From: Bacteroidales bacterium
GTDB taxonomy: Bacteria > Bacteroidota > Bacteroidia > Bacteroidales > P3
Direction of reading: 5' to 3'
Assembly (NCBI GenBank): GCA_016281475.1
Contig: JAEEIS010000088.1
Coordinates: 1-5,937, forward strand
DNA length: 5,937 nt
Part shown: piece by piece, positions 1-5,294 of the stretch
Numbering within the stretch: position 1 is the first letter of the stretch
Layout: every line of letters starts with the position of its first letter
Notes under the pieces: generated by a model
Told to the model about the DNA's origin: nothing
Databases searched by the model: none
Seen by the model: only the letters and a program-made list of their open reading frames with translations
Translations under genes and position numbers: made by a program

Positions 1-523
1 CGACCCCTATCACTACGACATCATCATCCGCAAAACACTTGCCACACGCACCGACTGCATCTACGTCGGCGTCCTAGCTGCGTGGCTGTGTCGCGAATGT
101 CCCAAACTCTGGCAAAAGTGTCGTTGGTGGGCTTTGGCGGTAGGCATTGCGCTCTTTATTGCCGACAGGAGCATCCAATACACCGTAGGCGATGCCTACT
201 CTGTGCTGTTACTGCCCCTGATTAACTCGGTCGCCTGTGCCTTTACCCTTCCCGCCCTCAACTCATGGAAGACCGCCCGCGGCACCCTCGCCAAAGGCAT
301 CATGGTGCTAAGCCTGCTCTCCTATTCCATGTTTATGGTCAATCTTTTGATGGGCACCATCGTCGACAGTTCTATGCACACTTTCGCCACCACTCATGGC
401 GAAGTCGCCTACCTGCTCTTTTGGCTCATGGTAGTTGCAGCCACATTCATACTATACTATATGGTAGAACGCCCGGCTATGCGCCTGCGAGAACGCCTTA
501 AACAACAGTCTGAATCAAAATGA
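1..523 (+). CDS. Membrane acyltransferase (acyltransferase-3 / OafA-like), 5'-truncated
   Basis: The open frame runs from base 2 without a start, so only the last 173 residues are present and the N-terminal catalytic half lies outside the window. Proteins of this family are integral inner-membrane enzymes that move acetyl or other acyl groups onto cell-surface sugars. Visible support: a TRTDCIYVGVLAAWL stretch resembling the R-x-D...GvlaA segment of the family; about four further hydrophobic spans (WWALAVGIALFIA, SVLLLPLINSVACAF, GIMVLSLLSYSMFMVN, YLLFWLMVVAATFILYYM); the SYSMFMVN element, like the usual SYslYLvH; and a last helix ending in VERPAMRLRERL, the typical ERP-x-x-R-x-R cytosolic tail. 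An internal TTG at 134 is not the start, because the frame stays open and family-like upstream of it. The acceptor substrate cannot be told from this fragment. Confidence 0.8.
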   Translation, partial: DPYHYDIIIRKTLATRTDCIYVGVLAAWLCRECPKLWQKCRWWALAVGIALFIADRSIQYTVGDAYSVLLLPLINSVACAFTLPALNSWKTARGTLAKGIMVLSLLSYSMFMVNLLMGTIVDSSMHTFATTHGEVAYLLFWLMVVAATFILYYMVERPAMRLRERLKQQSESK

Positions 524-566
524 GATGTGTCTGTGTTTCTGACATGCCGAATTATGATATTATTTC

Positions 567-593
567 AAACTTCCGATTGTCAATCGGAAGTTT
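567..593. terminator. Perfect 13-bp inverted repeat after the acyltransferase gene; possible terminator or operator
   Basis: The arms 567-579 and 581-593 pair perfectly around base 580, and the right arm runs into TTTTCT. As RNA this gives a long stem with a tight loop and a short U-rich tail, 44 nt after the acyltransferase stop, which suits an intrinsic terminator. The stem is AT-rich and the tail is short. The same half-site motif recurs 32 bp downstream, so a protein-binding role is equally possible. Confidence 0.5.
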
Positions 594-621
594 TCTAATA
601 TCTTTCGATTCCGAATCGGAA
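571..621. promoter_or_regulatory. Two matching inverted-repeat sites (TTYCGATT-N3-AATCGGAA), operator-like
   Basis: Site 1 is TTCCGATT (571-578), 3 bp, AATCGGAA (582-589). Site 2 is TTTCGATT (603-610), 3 bp, AATCGGAA (614-621). Half-site sequence and 3-bp spacing are shared, with a single mismatch in four half-sites. The centres (580 and 612) are 32 bp apart, close to three helical turns, so both sites face the same side of the DNA. Site 2 also contains the palindrome TTCCGAATCGGAA (609-621). It sits just upstream of the -7 box at 630-637, about where the -33 element should be. The layout suggests control of the ATPase gene by a dimeric regulator. No regulator gene is identified. Confidence 0.5.
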
Positions 622-637
622 AAAAGTTGTATCTTTG
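603..637 (+). promoter_or_regulatory. Bacteroidota-type promoter for the ATPase-aroQ unit
   Basis: TATCTTTG at 630-637 matches the Bacteroidota -7 consensus TAnnTTTG exactly. The -33 element (usual TTTG) is only weakly present, as TTTC at 603-606, inside the second inverted repeat. The expected transcription start is near 641-645, leaving a leader of roughly 13-17 nt before the ATG at 658. The weak -33 box beneath a palindrome suggests a regulated promoter. Confidence 0.6.
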
Positions 638-657
638 CAATTATGAAAAAATAGTCT

Positions 658-1920
658 ATGGTTACAAAAGATACTCTTTTACAGGTGATTTATGAACAAA
701 GGATAGTCTCCTCAGAAGATATTATCCCACGGAAGATTGACATGGGGTTGGTGTCGGCTCCCGAAATATTGGTCATCACGGGTGTGAGGCGTTGCGGGAA
801 GTCGACATTGTTGCGGCAGATTCAACAGCAACTATCCGAGAGGGATTATTATATCAACTTCGACGATGAGCGTTTGCTGAACTTTGAGGTGAATGATTTT
901 CAGCAGCTGAACGAACTGTTCCATTCCGAATTTGGAGAGCAGCATACATACTATTTCGATGAGATTCAGAATGTCAAGGGATGGGAACGCTTTGTTGATA
1001 GGCTATATAATACAGGCAATAAAGTGTTCGTGACGGGTAGCAATGCCAACCTGCTCAGTCGCGAACTAGGCACTTTGCTAACAGGTCGACATTTGACATT
1101 GGAGCTCTACCCATTCTCTTTTGCCGAATTTCTTATTTTTCGTCGGTATACCTATCGTCGGCAAGACTTTCACACCACTGAAGGCCGTGCCCGGTTAGGC
1201 AGATATTTTTCGGAATACCTCGCTATGGGGGGTATGCCACAGTACCTACGAGCTGGGAATACGGCATTCCTAAAGTCTTTATATACTGACATCGTCTTTC
1301 GCGATGTTATTGTGCGCAACGGCATCACTGCCCAAGCCTCGTTGCGCGAGATGATTTACTATCTGGCCAGTAATGTCACTCATCCATTCACCTTCAATTC
1401 TGTGGCCAAGAGCATTGGGATGAAGAGTATGGAGACTGTCAGCAATTGGATATTCTGTTTGGAACAGACCTATATGGTTCATTGCCTGAATAAATACGAT
1501 TCTAAAGTGGGGGTACAGCTGCGGAGTCCAAAGAAACTGTACTTCATCGACAACGCCTTGGCTGGGCAAGTGGGCTTCAATCTCAGCAAGAATCAAGGCT
1601 TATGGCTGGAGAATGCTGTGGCAATAGAACTGCAACGACGTGGTGCAGACTTCTACTATCATAGCAATGGGCATGAGTGCGACTTTGTTGTGCGCCAAGG
1701 TCACACCGTCACCCAGGCAATACAGGTGAGTGCAGTCATGGACCAGCCCGACACTCGCAAACGCGAACTGGATGGAATAGCGGCAGCCATGACGGCGTAC
1801 GGCTTGGAACTAGGGTTGGTAATCACGCTCGACAGACGTGAGACCGTTCACGATGCTGACGGTCGGCGTGTGGAGATTATGCCCTGTTGGCTGTGGATGC
1901 TTGAGGAAAGTAGAAACTAA
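658..1920 (+). CDS. AAA ATPase with C-terminal DUF4143 domain
   Basis: This 420-residue cytosolic protein has the full AAA_14 plus DUF4143 layout and a normal length for the family. Visible motifs: Walker A GVRRCGKST at 42-50; Walker B YYFDEIQ with D101 and E102; a sensor-like VTGSNANLLS at 125-134, followed by the family signature TGRHLTLELYPFSFAEF at 142-158; a middle helical segment; and a C-terminal segment resembling a PD-(D/E)XK nuclease fold, with E318, E340-C-D342-F and Q356-V-S358. The usual terminal E-x-K is replaced by Q-V-S, so nuclease activity is doubtful. The role of this widespread family is poorly known. The ATG at 658 sits just after a -7 promoter box. aroQ follows 12 bp after the stop. 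Third codon positions are AT-richer than in the neighbours (5 of the first 20 codons after the start end in G or C, against 13 of 20 in aroQ), suggesting acquisition. Confidence 0.9.
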   Translation: MVTKDTLLQVIYEQRIVSSEDIIPRKIDMGLVSAPEILVITGVRRCGKSTLLRQIQQQLSERDYYINFDDERLLNFEVNDFQQLNELFHSEFGEQHTYYFDEIQNVKGWERFVDRLYNTGNKVFVTGSNANLLSRELGTLLTGRHLTLELYPFSFAEFLIFRRYTYRRQDFHTTEGRARLGRYFSEYLAMGGMPQYLRAGNTAFLKSLYTDIVFRDVIVRNGITAQASLREMIYYLASNVTHPFTFNSVAKSIGMKSMETVSNWIFCLEQTYMVHCLNKYDSKVGVQLRSPKKLYFIDNALAGQVGFNLSKNQGLWLENAVAIELQRRGADFYYHSNGHECDFVVRQGHTVTQAIQVSAVMDQPDTRKRELDGIAAAMTAYGLELGLVITLDRRETVHDADGRRVEIMPCWLWMLEESRN

Positions 1921-1929
1921 ATAGTAATT
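1909..1929 (+). repeat. Heptamer array at the ATPase stop codon (three units)
   Basis: Three consecutive 7-nt units, AGTAGAA, ACTAAAT and AGTAATT, each have TA at positions 3-4. The second unit contains the gene's own TAA stop (1918-1920). The triplets TAG at 1911, TAA at 1918 and TAA at 1925 fall in three different frames. It is short and partly coding, so alone it could be chance. It is listed because three clearer arrays occur at other gene ends in this window. Confidence 0.4.
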
Positions 1930-1932
1930 GCC

Positions 1933-2352
1933 ATGAAACATATCGAAATCATCAACGGACCCAACCTGAACCTCACGGGTCGTCGCGAGCCTTCCATCTA
2001 TGGGCACACCACCATGGAGGAGATGGTGGAAGGCCTCAAACGCCAGTTCCCCGACGTAGAGATTGGCTATTACCAGAGCAACGTCGAGGGTGAGCTAATC
2101 AATCGCCTCCACGCGGTAGGCTTCACCGCCGACGGCATCATCCTCAACGCCGGTGGCTACAGCCACACCAGCGTCGCCATCCACGATGCCGTTGCTGCCA
2201 TCACCACGCCTGTGGTCGAGGTGCATATCAGCAACATCTACGCCCGCGAGGAGTACCGCCGCCATTCCCTTCTCAGCGATGTCTGCCGTGGTGTAGTCTG
2301 TGGCTTGGGCTTGGAGGGCTATAAATACGCTTTGGATTATCTTCTAAAATAA
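1933..2352 (+). CDS. aroQ: 3-dehydroquinate dehydratase, type II
   Basis: This cytosolic enzyme of the shikimate pathway dehydrates 3-dehydroquinate to 3-dehydroshikimate on the way to chorismate and aromatic amino acids. Its 139 residues match the normal length of the dodecameric type II family. The N-terminal signature INGPNLNLTGRREPSIYG is present at 7-24. Residues aligning with the known active site are R18, Y23 (the catalytic tyrosine on the flexible lid), N72, H78, H98 (in EVHISN), R105 and R109, all in register with the mycobacterial enzyme at a constant offset of three. QSNVEGELI and NAGGYSHTS are further family hallmarks. The ATG at 1933 puts the signature at the usual distance from the N-terminus. 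It lies 12 bp after the ATPase gene and has no promoter of its own that I can see, so it is probably co-transcribed; a promoter inside the ATPase gene cannot be excluded. Confidence 0.97.
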   Translation: MKHIEIINGPNLNLTGRREPSIYGHTTMEEMVEGLKRQFPDVEIGYYQSNVEGELINRLHAVGFTADGIILNAGGYSHTSVAIHDAVAAITTPVVEVHISNIYAREEYRRHSLLSDVCRGVVCGLGLEGYKYALDYLLK

Positions 2353-2379
2353 CGCCTTACAAAAAAGTTTGATTTTTTT

Positions 2380-2418
2380 TCGCAAAAGTGTGACATATTT
2401 TGCCCACTTTTGCGACTA
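2380..2418 (+). promoter_or_regulatory. Inverted repeat and candidate self-regulated promoter of the sigma gene
   Basis: The arms 2380-2390 and 2405-2415 (core CGCAAAAGTG and CACTTTTGCG) pair over 11 bp around a 14-nt centre. It is not a terminator in either direction: the T-run lies 5' of the hairpin, and no U-run follows on either strand. Within it, TGTGAC (2389-2394) and CGACTA (2413-2418), 18 bp apart, resemble the -35 TGTAAC-like and -10 CGTCTA-like boxes of ECF promoters, which would make the sigma gene autoregulated. The repeat is seen; the promoter reading is inference. A primary-sigma -7 box fits poorly here (TATTTTG at 2396-2402 is one base short). Confidence 0.4.
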
Positions 2419-2448
2419 CTTGTTAGAACTACAGAAAAAAATCAATTC

Positions 2449-2940
2449 ATGTACTCTGAAACAAAACAATTCGAAGCCGACTATCTGGTCCACCAGCCCG
2501 CCATGCAGCGCATGGCTGAGAGCCTCCTAGGCAACGAGGACGAGGCCGCCGATGTGGTGCAGGATTGTTTTGTCACCCTCTGGAGCGAACGCAACAAGTT
2601 GAAGAAAGTCGTCAACCGCGAGGCTTGGTGCATCACCCTCGTCAAGCGTCGCTGCATCGACGTGATGCGCCGCCGCCACCCCTCGGTTGGGATGGACTAC
2701 CTCTCCACCCTTGCCGACGAAGACCACTCCGACGATGACGAGCGTCTCCAACTGGCCCTCCGCCTCATCGACACCCTCCCCGAGCAGCAGCAGAAGGTTG
2801 TTCGCCTCAAGCATTTCGACAATGTCGACACCTCAGCCATCGCCCGCACCCTCCACACAACCGAGGGCAACGTCTACACCCTCCTCTCCCGTGCATATAG
2901 GTCCATGAAACAAATGATTCTCGATTATGAAAAAGAATAG
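2449..2940 (+). CDS. ECF-type RNA polymerase sigma factor
   Basis: This 163-residue sigma-70 family protein is the right size for an ECF sigma factor with only regions 2 and 4. Region 2 spans about residues 11-78 and contains DVVQDCFVTLW (35-45), the core-RNA-polymerase-binding motif, followed by a basic segment (KRRCIDVMRRRH) expected to contact the -10 element. An acidic linker (about 88-98, DEDHSDDDE) leads to region 4 at about 97-153, with LPEQQQKVVRLKHF and a helix-turn-helix SAIARTLHTTEGNVYTLLSRAYRSM that would read the -35 element. I chose the ATG at 2449 because the frame upstream (from a TTG at 2410) runs through the inverted repeat and adds non-family residues. The gene ends 14 nt inside the next one, whose product is the likely regulatory partner. 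Subgroup and target promoters are unknown. Confidence 0.92.
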   Translation: MYSETKQFEADYLVHQPAMQRMAESLLGNEDEAADVVQDCFVTLWSERNKLKKVVNREAWCITLVKRRCIDVMRRRHPSVGMDYLSTLADEDHSDDDERLQLALRLIDTLPEQQQKVVRLKHFDNVDTSAIARTLHTTEGNVYTLLSRAYRSMKQMILDYEKE

Positions 2941-3595
2941 CACCTCCCCCACGCTCGAAGAGCTTTTGGCATCGGTCGAACATGCCGGCCGCGATGCCCG
3001 TCGTCAGCAGCAGCTGTCGGAAATGATTGAGCGCATGGCTGTCGAAGAGGCCGCCGCCAAGCGGCGCTCCGTGCGACTGTGGTCGGTGCGACTGGTGGCT
3101 GCCGCATGTCTGGTGCTCTTTATGATGACCATCGTCCGCCTGTGGTATCCTTCGCCGGTTTCCGTCAAACCTCAACTCGCCCAGGCTCCGCAGGTGCAGC
3201 TGCCCAAGGCCCACATGGCTCCCGCCGAGCCTGCCAAGGCGGCATCACGTCCTACCTTCACCGTCCGTCCTGTCGCTGTTGGCATCGTCAGCCCCCAGCC
3301 TGCCTTGCAGTCGCAGCCAGTCGTGGCAGAACCAATATTGGAGGAAATCATACCCAGTCCAGTCTTCGACGAGCCTATGCCCACCGAGCAGTATGCCGAA
3401 GTCTCTGACGAAGAGCAATCTGCCGAAGAGGTGCTCCCCATCGCCTCCATCCTGCAGCCTGCCTCCGAAGCCTTGGCGCAGGCCGAGCCCGCTCCCGAGC
3501 CCGAAGCCCCAACCCAACGTCGCAGCATCTTCCGCCTCCGTCAGTCCGAGCCCAGCATGATGGACGGCAATGTCCTCTCCATCCGCCTAATATGA
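2927..3595 (+). CDS. Single-pass membrane protein in anti-sigma position
   Basis: I do not recognise a named family. The 222 residues comprise a cytosolic, charged and probably helical N-terminus (1-54, with EELLASVEHA and QLSEMIERMAVEEAAAKRR), one membrane span at about 55-73 (RLVAAACLVLFMMTIVRLW), then a long Pro/Ala/Val-rich stretch (about 75-150) turning Glu-rich (138-196), and a basic tail with RRSIFRLRQSEPS and a hydrophobic end LSIRLI. The layout (short cytosolic part, one helix, exported low-complexity part) and the 14-nt overlap with the sigma gene are those of an anti-sigma factor, with translational coupling. The N-terminus would bind the sigma factor and the periplasmic part would sense. 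It has no H-x3-C-x2-C zinc motif and no visible FecR domain. The function rests on position and topology only; a periplasm-spanning tether or scaffold is an alternative. Confidence 0.65.
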   Translation: MKKNSTSPTLEELLASVEHAGRDARRQQQLSEMIERMAVEEAAAKRRSVRLWSVRLVAAACLVLFMMTIVRLWYPSPVSVKPQLAQAPQVQLPKAHMAPAEPAKAASRPTFTVRPVAVGIVSPQPALQSQPVVAEPILEEIIPSPVFDEPMPTEQYAEVSDEEQSAEEVLPIASILQPASEALAQAEPAPEPEAPTQRRSIFRLRQSEPSMMDGNVLSIRLI

Positions 3596-3623
3596 AGTAA
3601 GACGTAAGAACTAAGAATTAAGA
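3589..3623 (+). repeat. Heptamer array after the membrane-protein gene (about five units)
   Basis: The units are AATATGA, AGTAAGA, CGTAAGA, ACTAAGA and ATTAAGA, with TA at positions 3-4 in every one. The TGA stop lies in the first unit. TAA triplets at 3598, 3605, 3612 and 3619 step through all three frames; the one at 3605 is in frame with the gene and would back up its TGA. A T6 run follows at 3626. Confidence 0.6.
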
Positions 3624-3654
3624 AGTTTTTTATATAGATAATTTTCAATTCAAA

Positions 3655-4377
3655 ATGAAACGCATCGTAATCATACTCACACTCTTTTGCATCGCCCTCA
3701 GTGGCCGTGCCCAGACCGACACGTTATCTGCCCCCAGCTGTCGCACTGTCGAAATCAACCTCGACCTTGGTCTCTCCGCTGGTGTCTCGACCCTCAGCAA
3801 CAACCTCGGCTCACCATACTATTCCAAATACGGCTTCACCCTACAGATACCCCTCATGGCGCACTGGCAGTTTGCGCCCCATTGGAAGCTCTCGGCAGGT
3901 CTGCGTTACGACTTCAACTGGTACCCTCTCTACTACAATGTTGAGTTCAACGCCGAGCGCGACGGCATCTGTTTCCTCACCGAGCCCACCACCGCCACCC
4001 GTCGCGGCTATGCCTACGGCAGCTATGTGGGCGTGCCTGTCGAACTCAAGTGGTACCCCCGTGCCAACAGCCGTGGCAGCTTCGGCATCGCTTTGGATAT
4101 CTTCACAGGCTATTCCGTTAGCAGCAACATCACTATCGTCGAGCACTACATCAACAGCTTCGACGATGCCGTCTCCCGAGTCATAAGCATCCTCACCAAC
4201 AGCGATAACATCATGTCCGTCATGCAGCCGTGGAAGGTTGAGGTAGGCCTCTCCCTCACCACTGACAAGATAGGTCTTCTGCACGGCATACGCTTCTTCA
4301 CCAACTGCCTGCCCACCTTCATCGACCCCGCCACAGGCGACCGGGTTTACACTTCCGGCATCACCATGTTCTTATAA
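3655..4377 (+). CDS. Outer-membrane beta-barrel protein (PorT/OmpW-size), exported
   Basis: This 240-residue protein begins with a clear Sec signal peptide (MKRIVIILTLFCIALSGRA, likely cut after A19 before QTD). The mature part alternates polar and aromatic/hydrophobic residues in strand-like blocks such as VEINLDLGLSAGVS, GFTLQIPLMAHWQF, WKLSAGLRYDFNWYPL, GSYVGVPVELKWYP, SFGIALDIFTGYSV and WKVEVGLSLTT. It ends in a short strand TSGITMFL. This is the pattern of the small Bacteroidota barrels grouped as outer-membrane beta-barrel domain proteins, inserted in the outer membrane by the BAM complex. The ligand or role is unknown. It starts 59 bp after the presumed anti-sigma gene on the same strand, so it is probably in the same transcript; an own promoter is not convincing (TAATTTTC at 3639 matches a -7 box in 7 of 8 positions, but no -33 element is seen). 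Confidence 0.7.
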   Translation: MKRIVIILTLFCIALSGRAQTDTLSAPSCRTVEINLDLGLSAGVSTLSNNLGSPYYSKYGFTLQIPLMAHWQFAPHWKLSAGLRYDFNWYPLYYNVEFNAERDGICFLTEPTTATRRGYAYGSYVGVPVELKWYPRANSRGSFGIALDIFTGYSVSSNITIVEHYINSFDDAVSRVISILTNSDNIMSVMQPWKVEVGLSLTTDKIGLLHGIRFFTNCLPTFIDPATGDRVYTSGITMFL

Positions 4378-4405
4378 ACTAGAAACTAAAAGGTAAAAAC
4401 TATAA
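4371..4405 (+). repeat. Heptamer array after the first barrel gene (five units)
   Basis: The units are CTTATAA, ACTAGAA, ACTAAAA, GGTAAAA and ACTATAA, with TA at positions 3-4 in all five. The TAA stop (4375-4377) is in the first unit but offset from the repeat phase by 2 nt. TAG at 4380, TAA at 4387 and TAA at 4394 cover the three frames; that at 4387 is in frame with the gene. Confidence 0.55.
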
Positions 4406-4411
4406 AGCATT

Positions 4412-4460
4412 CAACCGCGCCATCCGTCCCCTCTTGAGGGGTGCCACGAAGTGGCGGGGT
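4412..4460. repeat. Double-hairpin intergenic repeat, copy 1
   Basis: The left part, CAACCGCGCCATCCGTCCCC, is shared with copy 2 with one difference. Stem I is CCCCTC (4428-4433) with GAGGGG (4436-4441). Stem II is GCCAC (4443-4447), loop GAA, GTGGC (4451-4455). The end GGGGTAT resembles the right end of copy 3. There is no U-tail, so it is not a terminator. It lies 31 bp before the next start codon, so it would be in that gene's leader if the genes are co-transcribed. It resembles REP-like or non-autonomous mobile repeats; no transposase is nearby. Confidence 0.65.
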
Positions 4461-4490
4461 ATATCAAATCACAATAACGTTCAATTCAAT

Positions 4491-5294
4491 ATGAAACGCA
4501 TCAACAAATCCACCGCTCTCGCCATCGCCTTCTTCTGCGCAATGACCTTCATCGGCATCTCTACCGCCCATGCCCAGAACGATACCGTCAATTCCCTCAT
4601 CTCCACCACCGGCCCCAATGTCCTGCCTGCTGGAGACATACAGTGGAAAAACCAATTTGGTTTCTCCAATATCCGCTACTATGGATCATCATTTACCTCT
4701 CGTTCATTCACTTTCGACTCCCGTGTCCGTTTTGGCATCGGCCACCATGCCGAGCTGTCGTTGTCGCTCAATGCTGCCAAGGGCTCAATCGAGTATCTTG
4801 CTGGAGATAAAGACCTGTATAGCTCGTTTCTCCCTTCCATAGGTGCCAAGCTCCTCATTTTCGAGGGCGAAGGATGGAAACCCACGATTGCCTTCAACAC
4901 CAGTCTTGGTTTCCCCATTCTGCATAATCAGTTGATAGAAGATGGGGCGCTTGAACGTGAGTTCATCGTGCGACCCACCATCGGCCTGCAGTTCCGCAAC
5001 CGTTTGGGCAGCCGTTGGCTGTTGGACTACTCGCTCGACCTCTCGTGGGTTTATGCCGGTCTGCCGTTGGTAATTCCCACCCTTCATGCCCGTTGGCTTG
5101 CTACCGACCGCCTGATGCTCGGTGTCGGCATTGACGAGGATGGATGGAACCTCTCTGGCCTCTACCAAGTCTCGCCCGACCTCCAGCTCTCGCTTAAAGG
5201 CTACTACAGCCTCATCTCCAACCTCACCCGTGGCGTTGGCGACCTGCACGCCTTCGTCGGCATCAACTGGATGCTCCGCAATCCACGGAAGTAA
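4491..5294 (+). CDS. Predicted outer-membrane beta-barrel (phenol-degradation MetA-like transporter fold)
   Basis: I start this 267-residue protein at the ATG 4491, because the signal peptide begins there (KR near the N-terminus, hydrophobic core TALAIAFFCAMTFIGIS, likely cut after AHA at 28). The longer frame from a TTG at 4434 runs through the repeat hairpins. The mature start NDTVNSLISTTGPNVLPAGDI, then strands with GIGHHAELSLSL, FLPSIGAKLL, KPTIAFNTSLGFP, RPTIGLQFRNRL, HARWLATDRLMLGVGI and a final HAFVGINWML, resemble the Bacteroidota proteins grouped with the MetA-pathway phenol-degradation family (PF13557). These are outer-membrane barrels annotated as transporters without proven substrate. 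The assignment to the barrel class is firmer than to that family. It is 113 bp downstream of the other barrel gene and likely part of the sigma-linked cluster. Confidence 0.65.
   Translation: MKRINKSTALAIAFFCAMTFIGISTAHAQNDTVNSLISTTGPNVLPAGDIQWKNQFGFSNIRYYGSSFTSRSFTFDSRVRFGIGHHAELSLSLNAAKGSIEYLAGDKDLYSSFLPSIGAKLLIFEGEGWKPTIAFNTSLGFPILHNQLIEDGALEREFIVRPTIGLQFRNRLGSRWLLDYSLDLSWVYAGLPLVIPTLHARWLATDRLMLGVGIDEDGWNLSGLYQVSPDLQLSLKGYYSLISNLTRGVGDLHAFVGINWMLRNPRK

Noticed and set aside
134..523. TTG-started ORF as a complete 129-residue protein
   Set aside because: The frame is open to the window edge and the residues upstream fit the acyltransferase family, so this is an internal TTG in a truncated gene.
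1279..1596. Minus-strand ORF opposite the ATPase gene
   Set aside because: It is a mirror of a well-supported coding frame, with no family-like motif or start context.
2380..2415. Rho-independent terminator after aroQ
   Set aside because: The hairpin has a 14-nt loop and no T-run after it on either strand; the T-run lies before it on the + strand.
2410..2448. Upstream TTG start for the sigma factor
   Set aside because: It lies inside the inverted repeat and adds 13 residues unlike any sigma N-terminus; the ATG at 2449 gives a normal ECF length.
3172..3528. Minus-strand Gly/Ser/Ala-rich ORFs opposite the anti-sigma candidate, including 3245-3517
   Set aside because: Composition follows from the Pro/Ala/Glu codons of the + strand gene; several shadow frames are open here at once.
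3841..4284. Minus-strand ORF opposite the first barrel gene
   Set aside because: Val/Ala/Glu/Asp-rich shadow of C-ending codons; the + strand has a clear signal peptide and strand pattern.
4434..4490. Upstream TTG start for the second barrel protein
   Set aside because: It would translate the repeat hairpins and bury the signal peptide 19 residues in; the ATG at 4491 gives a proper Sec signal.
4785..5249. Minus-strand 154-residue ORF opposite the second barrel gene
   Set aside because: No recognisable motif, and it lies wholly within a supported gene on the other strand.
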